From: Streptomyces sp. CNQ-509
GTDB lineage: Bacteria > Actinomycetota > Actinomycetes > Streptomycetales > Streptomycetaceae
Reading direction: 5' to 3'
Length of the DNA: 64,000 nt
Assembly (NCBI RefSeq): GCF_001011035.1
Contig: NZ_CP011492.1
Coordinates: 7,433,447-7,497,446 of the forward strand
Each line of letters begins with the position of its first letter. Position 1 is the first letter of the stretch. This document shows, piece after piece, positions 28,903 to 37,081 of this stretch. A program made the translations under genes and the position numbers. The notes beneath the pieces are model-generated. The model made no database searches. It was not told the DNA's origin and saw nothing but the letters and a program-made list of their open reading frames with translations.

Positions 28903-29230
28903 GGATCCTCCTCGTCCGGCGCGGCAGCGGGCCGGCACCGTCGGCTCGGGGTTTGGTGACAAGTAGATCGGGGGGAGGGTTACTGCGCCGGAACGCCTGC
29001 CGTAACCGCGGTGCAACCCACGGTCCACCCGCAGCGGTGGTTGAGGTGAAAGCAGGCACAGGAGAGGAACGCTGTCACCGCGCTGCAACCTGCCGCCACG
29101 GATGATGGGCCCAGCACGGTTGATCGCGTGCGGCCCGGTCGGCGGACCGCGGCCCTGCGGAGCAGGCCGGCGGTTGTCCGGTCGGGTTGACGAGGAAGCG
29201 CGTCCCAGATCGGCAGGTGAGGTGCGCAGC
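28903..29230 (+). promoter_or_regulatory. Divergent upstream region, zinc-ribbon gene and lmbU-like gene
   Basis: 328 bases between divergent genes at the left edge of the peptide cluster. Contains two similar elements, ACCGCGGTGCAACC near 29008 and ACCGCGCTGCAACC near 29079, about 70 bp apart, possibly regulator sites. AGGTGAGG before 29231 is the ribosome site of the next gene. No sure promoter is called. Confidence 0.35.
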
Positions 29231-29914
29231 ATGTCCATGGGAGATTCGCGCGGAGCCGGCCCCGTGACGAACCCGGCGGTCCGCGCTTCGGGCCACCCGT
29301 CCGCGAGCCAGGCGCCGACGTCTCCGGCCCCGTCGCGTCCCCCCAACCGCTTGTCGGTGAACGGCCGTTCCACCACGCGGCGTACGGCGCTGTCCCTTCC
29401 GCCCGGCCTGCCGCTGGCCGAATGGAGCCATCTGGGGCGGCAGATCTTCGTTATCGCGGATTCCTCGGCGTGGTGGCTCGGCGACTGGCTCATCTACGGC
29501 AGGAGCCACTACCCGGACCGCTACAAACGCGCCCTGGCGGAGACTTCTTTCGATTATCAGACTCTTCGCAACTACGCCTGGGTGGCGGGGAAATTCCATC
29601 CTTCGAGACGGCGGGACAAGCTCAGCTTCCAGCATCACGCGGAGGTCGCGGGGATGCCGGCCGGCGCGCAGGACGAGTGGCTGAGCCGCGCGGAGCGGGG
29701 CCGGTGGACCCGCAGTGAGCTGCGCAAGCAGATCCGGGCCAGCCGCCGCGTCGCCGCGGAGGGCGCGGGCTCGTCGCTCGTCCAGATGAGCGTCGTGGCG
29801 GAGCGCCGGGTGCGGTGGCAGAAGGCCGCCGAGGCCGTCGGTCTGGGACTGATGGAATGGATAGTCCTGATGCTGGACGAGGCGGCGGAAGAGCCCGCGG
29901 ACGCCTCCGGATAA
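29231..29914 (+). CDS. LmbU-family pathway regulator
   Basis: 227 residues. After a Ser/Pro-rich, probably flexible 50-residue lead, the conserved LmbU/NovE/HmrB block is clear: WWLGDWLIYGRSHYPDRYKRA, YQTLRNYAWVAGKF, SRRRDKLSFQHHAEVAGMPA, QDEWLSRAERGRWTRSELRKQIR. Known members (lincomycin LmbU, novobiocin NovE) are DNA-binding activators of their own antibiotic clusters. Start ATG 29231; a longer form from ATG 29102 is possible but lacks conservation. No TTA codon. It stands ahead of a second, StrR-type regulator and probably marks the left border of the NRPS cluster. Followed by a perfect 28-bp palindrome. Confidence 0.9.
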   Translation: MSMGDSRGAGPVTNPAVRASGHPSASQAPTSPAPSRPPNRLSVNGRSTTRRTALSLPPGLPLAEWSHLGRQIFVIADSSAWWLGDWLIYGRSHYPDRYKRALAETSFDYQTLRNYAWVAGKFHPSRRRDKLSFQHHAEVAGMPAGAQDEWLSRAERGRWTRSELRKQIRASRRVAAEGAGSSLVQMSVVAERRVRWQKAAEAVGLGLMEWIVLMLDEAAEEPADASG

Positions 29915-29997
29915 CCGGTGGGTGGGCGACTCCCGTGAACCCGCGCGGTGTTGGTGTGCGACCCGCGCGCGCCGACGCCCATTCTGCGGAATGTTTC

Positions 29998-30015
29998 GTT
30001 CCGGTAATTGCCCGA
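29998..30015 (+). repeat. Direct repeat, copy 1 (GTTCCGGTAAT element)
   Basis: GTTCCGGTAATTGCCCGA. 16 of 18 bases match the element at 30481-30498 just upstream of the StrR-type gene. A shared 18-base element flanking two regulators' non-coding DNA could be a protein-binding site or a trace of duplication. Confidence 0.6.
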
Positions 30016-30025
30016 TGCGCTCGCG

Positions 30026-30053
30026 CGCCTTGTCCCGCCGGCGGGACAAGGCG
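30026..30053. terminator. 28-bp perfect palindrome after the lmbU-like gene
   Basis: A perfect palindrome of two 14-base arms (left arm CGCCTTGTCCCGCC) followed by TCTTGATT, located 112 bp after the lmbU-like stop. It could be its terminator. The centre reads CGCCGGCG, which I recall as the core reported for LmbU binding in the lincomycin cluster, so it could also be an operator. Confidence 0.6.
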
Positions 30054-30292
30054 TCTTGATTCATGCGACGTGTGACACCGCAAAGCCTTTCTGTGAATTC
30101 GTGACGCAGGCGCTCGCCGGGGTGGCATTTATCCGGATTCTCGCCTTCCGCCCCGGGCGAGCTGTGATTTTGAAGAACGGCCATGGACGGCGCATGTCAA
30201 ATGCCTGGTGGGGTGAACTGTGTTCGGTGGGGCGTGGGGTGTCTGATCGGTGACGGCGCTGTTAGAGTCGATGTCCGAACGGGGGAACATTC

Positions 30293-30444
30293 ACTCGCTT
30301 CGTCCGGGAGCGAAGCGAGTAGGGGGGAGAATCGAATGGCGTCGACAGCGGAGCCGGTGTCCGCGTCGGTCTGACATCATTCCGATCACCCCCACGTCCC
30401 CTGTATCGAGAGGTCTGACCTCTCGGCCGCCGGTTCTGCCGGCG
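30293..30444 (+). promoter_or_regulatory. Structured leader upstream of the StrR-type gene
   Basis: Part of a 639-bp non-coding stretch (29915-30553). Three hairpins follow one another: 10-bp stem ACTCGCTTCG/CGAAGCGAGT (30293-30320), 8-bp stem CGAGAGGT/ACCTCTCG (30407-30425) and 6-bp stem CGCCGG/CCGGCG (30428-30444). A 12-codon ORF sits between the first and second. The layout resembles an attenuator or riboswitch-like leader; no known class is recognised. Confidence 0.45.
30336..30374 (+). CDS. 12-codon mini-ORF in the leader
   Basis: ATG 30336 to TGA 30372-30374, peptide MASTAEPVSASV, with ribosome site GGGGGGAGA eight bases before the start. Well placed to be a leader peptide ahead of the two tandem hairpins, but so short that chance cannot be excluded. 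Confidence 0.35.
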   Translation: MASTAEPVSASV

Positions 30445-30480
30445 ACCACATCAGTACGGCTGCGTCAAGGGATTGTTCGA

Positions 30481-30498
30481 GTTCCGGTAATCGCACGA
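30481..30498 (+). repeat. Direct repeat, copy 2, upstream of StrR-type gene
   Basis: GTTCCGGTAATCGCACGA, second copy of the element at 29998, ending 55 bases before the StrR-type start. This position is suitable for an activator site or a -35 region. Confidence 0.55.
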
Positions 30499-30553
30499 AT
30501 GGGTTCGGGTCACGGCCCGTCCCACCGGAAGTTGGATCGGGGAGGAATTGAAG

Positions 30554-31543
30554 TTGACGTCCGTGCAGGGGCATCTCGATCAGACGCCGGTCGAGGTCGA
30601 CGTCCGCAGCTTACGGAGAGCGGGCTCGCCTCGGACTTCGGGAGAAGATCGCGAGCATGTGAGAGTACTGGCGCAGGCACAGGCCGAACTACCGCCCATC
30701 GTCGTACACCGCGCGACCATGCGGGTCATCGACGGGCTTCATCGACTGCGGGCCGCCGAGCTCCGCGGTCAGGACACCATCGCCGTCCGCTTCTTCGACG
30801 GGACCGAGGCGGACGCCTTCGTCCTCGCCGTGGAGTCGAACATCGCCCACGGGCTGCCGCTCACCATGGCGGACCGGAAGCGGGCCACGAGCAGGATCAT
30901 ACTGTCGCATCCGCAGTGGTCGGACCGGATGATCGCGTCGGTGACGGGCATCGCCCCGGCGACCGTCGCGGCCATCCGCCGGCGTGAGTCGGCGGACACC
31001 GCGGCCACCGGCCACCGGGTCGGCCAGGACGGCCGCGTACGGCCCCTCAACGGCAGCGAGGGGCGCAGGATCGCGAGCCGGATGATCAGCGAGAATCCGA
31101 GCCTGTCGCTGCGGCAGGTGGCCCGGGCCGCGGGGATCTCCCCGGAAACGGTCAGGGACGTCAGAAACCGCATGCGCAGGGGGGAGGGCCCGCTGCCGGT
31201 GCCGCGGCAGCGCAGTACGGCGCGTATCGAGAGCAGACCGAAGGTGGTGGCGGTATCCGCGGGTGTGGCGACGACGGCCGCGGCGGTCCGGATAACGGTC
31301 GACGACCGCGGCTCGGCGGTCAACCGGCTGAAGGCCGACCCCGCGCTGCGGCTGAGTGAAACCGGCCGGACGCTCCTGCGGCTGCTCAACATTCACACAC
31401 TCAGCGGTGACGAGTGGGAGGAGATCATCGGCAACGTACCCGCGCACTGCCGTGGCGTCGTCGCCCAACTGGCGCGTGAATGCGCCGGCATCTGGAAGGA
31501 CATCGCGATGCGGATGGAACGCGAGAGCGCCCGCCCGCTGTGA
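30554..31543 (+). CDS. StrR/Bbr-type cluster activator (ParB-like domain)
   Basis: 329 residues. ParB-like N-terminal domain (about 30-115: LPPIVVHRATMRVIDGLHRLRAAELRG, VRFFDGTEADAFVLAVESNIAHGLPL) and a helix-turn-helix (about 185-215: SLSLRQVARAAGISPETVRDVRNRM). This is the StrR/NovG/Bbr/Tei15* group, the activators of streptomycin, aminocoumarin and glycopeptide clusters. Start TTG 30554, eight bases after GGGGAGG; TTG 30548 is too close. Leu20 is coded by TTA (30611-30613), so expression should need the bldA tRNA. Three GTCCAA-N17-TTGGAC sites in this cluster have the geometry recognised by Bbr and are its likely targets. Confidence 0.93.
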   Translation: MTSVQGHLDQTPVEVDVRSLRRAGSPRTSGEDREHVRVLAQAQAELPPIVVHRATMRVIDGLHRLRAAELRGQDTIAVRFFDGTEADAFVLAVESNIAHGLPLTMADRKRATSRIILSHPQWSDRMIASVTGIAPATVAAIRRRESADTAATGHRVGQDGRVRPLNGSEGRRIASRMISENPSLSLRQVARAAGISPETVRDVRNRMRRGEGPLPVPRQRSTARIESRPKVVAVSAGVATTAAAVRITVDDRGSAVNRLKADPALRLSETGRTLLRLLNIHTLSGDEWEEIIGNVPAHCRGVVAQLARECAGIWKDIAMRMERESARPL

Positions 31544-31724
31544 TCGCGGCGTGTTCCGAACGCCGTGGAGCCACCGTAGCCAAGCGCGACGGGTGAGACA
31601 GCAGGGAAAGCAGGTGAACCCCGCCGGAAAACGGCGGTGGTCCCTGCGCGGCGTGCGTGTCTTCGTCTGGTGCTGGGATGAAGACACGCACGTTTCGCTG
31701 TCCCCTCGGCCAAATTCCACGCGT

Positions 31725-31753
31725 GTCCAACCATTCGAAACAAGCTGTTGGAC
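31725..31753. promoter_or_regulatory. StrR/Bbr-type box A
   Basis: GTCCAAC, 15 bases, GTTGGAC: a perfect 7-bp inverted repeat with the spacing of boxes B and C. It lies in the 272-bp gap between two convergent genes (StrR-type gene and hmo), where neither gene starts, so its target is unclear. A small GAAAA-loop hairpin is at 31621-31637; nothing else is seen in the gap. Confidence 0.7.
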
Positions 31754-31815
31754 GCCCGGGCCCACCGCGTTGCCGGCGAACCCGGGCCGCAGCCTTGCGC
31801 GCGGGTGCCGTACGC

Positions 31816-32949
31816 CTAAGGCGCGCTCCCGCAGCACCCGCTCATCGCACCGCGTACGGTGCGCAGTTCGCGGGCATCCGTGACGTCCGTGCAGCCGGAG
31901 AGCCCGAGTGCGTCCCGCAACTCGTCGCCCAGCAGTTCCAGCACACGCCGCGCACCCGTCTCACCGGCCGCGGCCAGCCCCCAGATCACCGGCCGCCCCA
32001 CCAGCACCGCGGAGGCGCCGAGCGCGAGCGCCCGTAAGACATCCGTCCCGCCGCGGACGCCGCTGTCCATCAGCACCTCGCAGCCGCTCCCCACCGCTGC
32101 GGCGACCTCCGGGAGTGCGTCGATGCTGGGCACCGCGCCGTCGAGCTGCCGCCCGCCGTGGTTGGAGACCACGATCGCGTCCACCCCCGAATCCACCGCG
32201 CGGCGTGCGTCCCTGGCGTCGAGCACACCCTTGAGGATCAATGGCAGCCGGGTGCGCGCCCGCAGGGCGGCCACCGACTCCCACGTGACCGCCGGCGAGA
32301 ACGCCTCGGCCGTGTGCGCCGCGACCGCGGAGGCGCTGCTGCGGCGCCGGTGCGCCGTGGAGTCCGCGGCGGCGAGGTGGACCGCGCGCACGCCCCCGGG
32401 GAGCGCGAACCCGTTGCGCACATCCCGCAGCCGGCGGCCCATCCACGGCACGTCGACCGTGAGCATGATCGCCGTACAGCCGGCGGCCTCCGCCCTGAGC
32501 ACCAGATCGAGGGTCCGAGCCGTGTCCCGCAGCCAGTAGAGCTGGAACCAGATCCTGCCGCCGGCGCCCGTGATCTCCTCGATCGGCACGCTGCTCAGCG
32601 TGCTCGCCGTGAAGGGCACCCCCGCCGCCTTCGCCGCCCGCGCCGCGGCCGTCTCGCCCTCGGCGCACACCAGCCGGTGGTATGCCACCGGCGCCACCGC
32701 CACCGGCATGGCCACCGGGCGCCCCAGCAGCGTCGACTCCGTCGAGCACACGGAGACGTCGCGCAGCGCCCGCGGCACGACGCACACCCGGTTCAGCGCC
32801 GCCCTGTTGGCGGCCAGCGTCGTCTCCGCGCCGCTGCCCCCCGCCACGAAGTCCCGTACCCCGGGCGGCAGGACAGCGGCGGCGGCCCGCTCGACGTCCG
32901 CGAGCGTGTGGACCGTGCGGCCCCGGGAGTCAGCGCCGGGAGGGCCCAC
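31816..32949 (-). CDS. hmo: 4-hydroxymandelate oxidase
   Basis: 377 residues of the FMN-dependent alpha-hydroxyacid oxidase (glycolate oxidase) family. FMN site VAPVAYHRLVCAEGETAAARAA, substrate Arg/Tyr region FQLYWLRD, LTVDVPWMGRRLRDVRNGF, active-site Lys in LILKGVLDARDA, base His in VSNHGGRQLDG, and the phosphate loop MDSGVRGGTDVLRALALGA. In arylglycine pathways it oxidises 4-hydroxymandelate to 4-hydroxyphenylglyoxylate, the precursor of Hpg. Start GTG 32949 follows AGAGGA; its first codons overlap the end of hmaS by 20 bp, showing co-translation. Function rests on family plus context; lone homologues could be lactate or mandelate oxidases. Confidence 0.93.
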   Translation of the reverse strand: MGPPGADSRGRTVHTLADVERAAAAVLPPGVRDFVAGGSGAETTLAANRAALNRVCVVPRALRDVSVCSTESTLLGRPVAMPVAVAPVAYHRLVCAEGETAAARAAKAAGVPFTASTLSSVPIEEITGAGGRIWFQLYWLRDTARTLDLVLRAEAAGCTAIMLTVDVPWMGRRLRDVRNGFALPGGVRAVHLAAADSTAHRRRSSASAVAAHTAEAFSPAVTWESVAALRARTRLPLILKGVLDARDARRAVDSGVDAIVVSNHGGRQLDGAVPSIDALPEVAAAVGSGCEVLMDSGVRGGTDVLRALALGASAVLVGRPVIWGLAAAGETGARRVLELLGDELRDALGLSGCTDVTDARELRTVRGAMSGCCGSAP

Positions 32950-34036
32950 GCTGGCCGGTCCTCTCCAGCTCCACGGCCTCGTACAGCGCCTTGATGTTCG
33001 CGCTGCCGAAGGTCTGCGCGCCCTGGCGCTCGATCACCTCGAAGAACAGGGTGTGCCGCGGGTGGCTGGAGGCGGTGAAGATCTGGAACATCTGCCCGTC
33101 GTGGTCCTCGTCGGCCAGCACGTTCGTCGCCCGCAGGTCTGTCAGCCGCGCCTGGCTCAGCGACGGGATCCGCGAGCCGAGCATGTCGTAGTACGAGCCC
33201 GGGGTGGTGAGGAACGCGACCCCGCGCCGCGCCAGGGTGCGCACCGAACGCACCGCGTCCGCCGAGGAGAAGGCGAGGTGCTGGACGCCGGAGCCCTCAT
33301 GACCCTTGAGGAACTCGTCGATCTGGCCCGGGTCCGCGGTCGGGTCCGGCTGGATCAGCGTGAGCGTCACCGCGCCCGACCGGCTCTGCACGACCTTCGA
33401 CTCCATCGCCTGCGAGCCGATGACGATGCGCTCCTCGAAGACGAACTCGAAGCCCAGCGCCTGCCGGTAGAAGTCGACCGTGGGGTCGAGGCTGCCGGTG
33501 TCCAGACAGACCGCGACGTGGTCGATCTCGTCCAGCCCCACCGCGTCCGCGCGGCCGTCGTCCTCCCGCAGCGCCGGTGCGAACCCCACCGGCAGCCCCG
33601 CGCCCGCCCGGGGAGTGCGCTGCACGAGCGTGTGCACCACGTCCCCGAACCCGCCTATCGCGGCCGTCACCGCCGGCCCGTCGCCGTCGTGCGCGGTGGG
33701 CTCGCGCACCACTCTGGCGCCGCCGGCCGCAGCCGCGCCGAACGCGGCCCGTACGTCCGCGGTGCGCAGCGCGATGTCGGCCACCCCGTCGCCGTGCGCC
33801 TGGACGTAGGCCGACGCCGGGTGCTGGTCGGACGTGGCTTGGGTGATCACGAGGGTGATGCGGCCGTGGCGCAGCGCGATGCTGCGGTGCTCCGGCGAGC
33901 CGCCGGTGCCGACGACCGAGAAGGCGTACTTGTCGACCCAGTCGAAAGCTGCGGCCTCCAGGCTTCCGACGTACATCTCCACGTAGTCGATGGCCACGTC
34001 GCCGAACGGAACTCCGGCCTCGCTGAAATCATGCAT
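32930..34036 (-). CDS. hmaS: 4-hydroxymandelate synthase
   Basis: 368 residues, non-haem iron dioxygenase of the HPPD fold (two vicinal-oxygen-chelate halves). Iron ligands are His in LDEIDHVAVCLD, His in GVQHLAFSS and Glu in FFEVIERQG. The C-terminus (QTFGSANIKALYEAVELERTGQRG) is of the HmaS type rather than catabolic HPPD. The enzyme converts 4-hydroxyphenylpyruvate to 4-hydroxymandelate. Start ATG 34036 has AGGGGAC upstream; the ATG at 34063 is weaker. Divergent from the prephenate dehydrogenase gene that supplies its substrate, across 217 bp in which I see no StrR-type box. Confidence 0.93.
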   Translation of the reverse strand: MHDFSEAGVPFGDVAIDYVEMYVGSLEAAAFDWVDKYAFSVVGTGGSPEHRSIALRHGRITLVITQATSDQHPASAYVQAHGDGVADIALRTADVRAAFGAAAAGGARVVREPTAHDGDGPAVTAAIGGFGDVVHTLVQRTPRAGAGLPVGFAPALREDDGRADAVGLDEIDHVAVCLDTGSLDPTVDFYRQALGFEFVFEERIVIGSQAMESKVVQSRSGAVTLTLIQPDPTADPGQIDEFLKGHEGSGVQHLAFSSADAVRSVRTLARRGVAFLTTPGSYYDMLGSRIPSLSQARLTDLRATNVLADEDHDGQMFQIFTASSHPRHTLFFEVIERQGAQTFGSANIKALYEAVELERTGQRGPSRR

Positions 34037-34253
34037 GACTGTCCCCTGGTCACGAAGTGGCATGCGTTTCCCGGACTGTAGGCGACCGGCCGTGGATCTG
34101 GCTACGAACGTCTTTTTCTGGACTCCACTGCTTTTGGTCGGCGGCCCTTGTGCATAAGCTGTTGCGCCGTTTCCGCTATTCGTTCCACGGCTTTCGTGCT
34201 GGATCTTCCGAGCGCAATCCTTCGATCAGGTTCTTTCGGGCAGGGGATGTCTG

Positions 34254-35375
34254 GTGATTCGCTCCATAGCCGTCGTGGGCACCGGCCTGATCGGCACCTC
34301 CGTGGCGCTGGCCGCCTCCCGCCAAGGGGTGGCGGTGTACCTCTCCGACACCGACGCCACGGCCGCCCGCACCGCCGCGGCCCTGGGCGCCGGGCTCGCA
34401 GAGGAGCCGCCGGGGCCGGTCGACCTGGCCGTGATCGCGGTCCCGCCGAGCAAGGTGGGCACGGTGCTGGTCGACGTGCAGCGGAGTGGTCTCGCCCGCG
34501 CCTATACCGACGTGGGGAGTGTGAAGACCGTGCCGGAACGGGCCGCGCTGAACGCCGCGCCCCAGCCCGCGCGTTACGTCGGCGGTCACCCCCTGGCCGG
34601 CCGCGAGCGCTCCGGGCCGCTGGCGGCCCGCGGCACCCTCTTCGAGGGCCGCCCCTGGGTGCTCACCCCGTCGCGGCTCACCTCCCGCGCCACCCTGGAG
34701 CGCGGTCGCCGGCTGGCCGAGTTGTGCGGCGCCGTCCCGCTGGTGATGGCCAGCCGCGCCCACGACGACGCCGTCGCCCTCACCTCCCACGTGCCCCACC
34801 TGCTGGCCAGCCTGATGGCCGCCCGGCTGCGGGACGACCCTGCCGGGGTCTCCCGGCTGGCCGGCCAGGGACTGCGCGACGTCACGCGGATCGCGGGCGG
34901 GGACTCCCGGCTGTGGGCGGACATCATCGAGACCAACGCGGCGGCTCTCGCCGGGGTCGTACGGAACGTGCACGCCGACCTGACCCGGCTGGTGCCGGCG
35001 CTCGACGCGCTCGCCGGGCAGGGCACCGGGGACCGTGAGGAGGGCCTGCGGACCGTCGTCGACCTGCTCGACCGTGGCATCGCCGGCCTCGGCGCGATCC
35101 CCGGCGCCCGCCCGGAGCCCCCCGGGAACACCCCCGCGCTGCGCGTGGCCGTCCCGGGCCGCCCGGGGGAGTTGGGGCGATTCCTCGGAGCGGTCGCGGG
35201 CCTCGGCGTGGATGCCGAGAGCGCGTCGGTGGACGCCGCCGCGGGCGGCGGATTCACGGTACGGTGCCGCGTGCACCCGTCCGACGTCTGCCGAATCGCA
35301 GCGAAACTCAGGGCCGACGGGTGGGACGCGGAGACCGACGGCGGAGACGCCGAACTCACACCCGTTCCCCGATGA
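34254..35375 (+). CDS. pdh: Prephenate dehydrogenase
   Basis: 373 residues. N-terminal NAD site IAVVGTGLIGTSVALAASR, then the TyrA-type block YTDVGSVKTVPE, GGHPLAGRERSGP, HDDAVALTSHVPHLLASLMAARL and DVTRIAGGDSRLWADII. The last ~75 residues form an ACT-like regulatory domain (RVAVPGRPGELGRFLGAVAGL). It oxidatively decarboxylates prephenate to 4-hydroxyphenylpyruvate, feeding hmaS. A cluster-borne copy is usual in glycopeptide and other Hpg clusters. GTG 34254 follows AGGGGA. StrR-type box B lies 72 bp after its stop, ahead of hpgT. Confidence 0.93.
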   Translation: MIRSIAVVGTGLIGTSVALAASRQGVAVYLSDTDATAARTAAALGAGLAEEPPGPVDLAVIAVPPSKVGTVLVDVQRSGLARAYTDVGSVKTVPERAALNAAPQPARYVGGHPLAGRERSGPLAARGTLFEGRPWVLTPSRLTSRATLERGRRLAELCGAVPLVMASRAHDDAVALTSHVPHLLASLMAARLRDDPAGVSRLAGQGLRDVTRIAGGDSRLWADIIETNAAALAGVVRNVHADLTRLVPALDALAGQGTGDREEGLRTVVDLLDRGIAGLGAIPGARPEPPGNTPALRVAVPGRPGELGRFLGAVAGLGVDAESASVDAAAGGGFTVRCRVHPSDVCRIAAKLRADGWDAETDGGDAELTPVPR

Positions 35376-35446
35376 CCCACGCCGCTTTCTCACGTACGCC
35401 TACACGGCCGTCCAACCGCGGAAATTGTCCAAGTGCGCTCGGGCGT

Positions 35447-35475
35447 GTCCAAGTGTGCAGATTGCTCTCTTGGAC
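35447..35475 (+). promoter_or_regulatory. StrR/Bbr-type box B, upstream of hpgT-dpg genes
   Basis: GTCCAAG, 15 bases, CTTGGAC, ending 82 bp before the aminotransferase start. Two further single half-sites, GTCCAAC at 35410 and GTCCAAG at 35427, precede it. Likely activation site for the hpgT-dpgA-dpgB-dpgC transcript. Confidence 0.8.
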
Positions 35476-35557
35476 GGCGTTGTCGAAATACGCGGGGTCG
35501 TGCTTTTCTAAGCGCCGGAAGAAGACGTCGCCAATTGCCTTCGCGAGGGGGAATTCC

Positions 35558-36949
35558 ATGGCTGCTCCGGGTCCCGAAGCGCTCGTCGCCGGTGCCGTGC
35601 CGAACGTCCCGGTGCCGGGCGCCGCGCCCTCGACGCCCGCCCCGGCCGCGCGCCCGCTGCGCAAGGCCGAGCTGCACGGCAGCGTGTCCGACCCCCTGCT
35701 GGACACGATGAACTTCCTCAACGAGATCACGCTCCGCTACCCCGACGCGATCTCCTTCGCCCCCGGCCGGCCGTACGACGGGTTCTTCGACACGGAGCAG
35801 GTCTTCACGCACATGCGGACCTACCTCGACCACCTGGCCGCCCGCGGCGGCACCCCGGAGGACATCCGCACCGCCCTCTATCAGTACGGCCCGACCGCCG
35901 GTCAGATCCGCGAGATCATCGCCGAGTCGCTCCGCGCCGACGAGGGCATCGACGTGCCGGCCGAGTCCGTCGTCGTGACCGTCGGTGCCCAGGAGGCCAT
36001 GCTGCTGGTGCTGCGCGCACTCATCAGCGGCCCCGACGACGTCCTGATGGTCGCCAGCCCGTGCTACGTCGGCATCACCGGGGCGGCCCGGCTGCTCGAC
36101 GTCGCCGTGCACCCCGTGGAGGAGCGCGAAGACGGCTTCCACGCCGCCGATCTCGAGGCGGCGGTGCTGGCGGAGAAGGCGCGCGGCCGCCGCCCCCGCG
36201 CCTTCTACCTGGTCCCCGACCACTCCAACCCCTCCGGCGCCACGCTCACGCCCCGGGCCCGCACGGACCTGCTGGACCTGGCCGCCCGCCACGACCTGCT
36301 CATCCTGGAGGACAGCCCGTACCGGCTGGTGAGCCCGGGACCCCCGCCGCCCACCCTGAAGTCGCTCGACCGCACCCAGTGCGTCGTCCACCTCGGGTCC
36401 TACTCCAAGACCGTCTTCCCCGGCGCCCGCGTCGGCTTCGCCGTCGCCGACCAGACCGTCGCCGACGACTCCGGAGCCACCAGCCTGCTCGCCGACGAGC
36501 TCGCCAGGATCAAGAGCATGGTGACGGTGAACACCCCGTCCCTGAGCCAGGCGGCGGTCGCCGGCGCGCTGCTAGCCGCGCAGGGGCTCGTCTCCGAGCT
36601 GAACTCCCGTGCGGCGGCGTACTACGGAGACGCCATGCGGACCATGCTCCGGGCCCTGGACGAGCGGCTGCCCGCCGCCCGCAGGAACGCGCTGGGGGTG
36701 CGGTGGAACCGGCCCGAGGGCGGCTTCTTCCTCACCGTGCAGGTGCCGTTCCCCGCCGACGACGCGGCGCTCACCCGCTCCGCCCAGGACTTCGGCGTCA
36801 TCTGGACGCCGATGAGCCACTTCCACCCCGGCGCCGGCGGCGGCCACCGCGCCCTCCGGCTCTCCACCAGCTATCTGACCACCGAGGAGATCGACGAGGG
36901 CGCCGCACGCCTCGCCCGCTTCATCGAAGCCGGGACGAGGGCCGCGTGA
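35558..36949 (+). CDS. hpgT: Arylglycine aminotransferase (Hpg/Dpg)
   Basis: 463 residues, PLP fold-type I. Pro/Ala-rich lead of ~30 residues, then ISFAPGRPYDGFFD, LYQYGPTAGQIREIIAESL, VTVGAQEAMLLVLRAL, the Asn/Tyr binding region PDHSNPSGATLT, LEDSPYRLV, and the PLP Lys in GSYSKTVFPGARVGF. In glycopeptide clusters one such enzyme transaminates both 4-hydroxyphenylglyoxylate and 3,5-dihydroxyphenylglyoxylate, which fits the presence of both pathways and only one transaminase here. ATG 35558 is preceded by GAGGGGG. Downstream dpgA starts 110 bp later. Confidence 0.92.
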   Translation: MAAPGPEALVAGAVPNVPVPGAAPSTPAPAARPLRKAELHGSVSDPLLDTMNFLNEITLRYPDAISFAPGRPYDGFFDTEQVFTHMRTYLDHLAARGGTPEDIRTALYQYGPTAGQIREIIAESLRADEGIDVPAESVVVTVGAQEAMLLVLRALISGPDDVLMVASPCYVGITGAARLLDVAVHPVEEREDGFHAADLEAAVLAEKARGRRPRAFYLVPDHSNPSGATLTPRARTDLLDLAARHDLLILEDSPYRLVSPGPPPPTLKSLDRTQCVVHLGSYSKTVFPGARVGFAVADQTVADDSGATSLLADELARIKSMVTVNTPSLSQAAVAGALLAAQGLVSELNSRAAAYYGDAMRTMLRALDERLPAARRNALGVRWNRPEGGFFLTVQVPFPADDAALTRSAQDFGVIWTPMSHFHPGAGGGHRALRLSTSYLTTEEIDEGAARLARFIEAGTRAA

Positions 36950-37012
36950 CACCACGGATCCTTCCCGATCTCCCTTCCCCGACCGTCCGAATCCAGTGGG
37001 AAAGGACCGCAC

Positions 37013-37081
37013 GTGAACGGCATCAGCGGAGCACAACGACCGCGTAGCAAGAAGCGCATGTGGGGGTGGACCTTCCGATGA
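37013..37081 (+). CDS. Possible 22-codon ORF overlapping the dpgA start
   Basis: GTG 37013 with GGGAAAGGA upstream reads 22 codons (basic peptide containing RPRSKKRMWGW) and stops at TGA 37079-37081, overlapping an in-frame dpgA ATG (37078) by ATGA. It could couple translation into dpgA if that ATG is used. May be chance. Confidence 0.25.
   Translation: MNGISGAQRPRSKKRMWGWTFR

Noticed and set aside
28903..29493. N-terminal extension of the zinc-ribbon gene upstream of ATG 28902
   Set aside because: The extension is low-complexity and the GAGGAGG site sits directly before 28902.
34037..34253. StrR-type box between hmaS and pdh
   Set aside because: Searched for GTCCAA/TTGGAC with N17; only loose partial matches (TGGACTCC, TTGGTC) were found.
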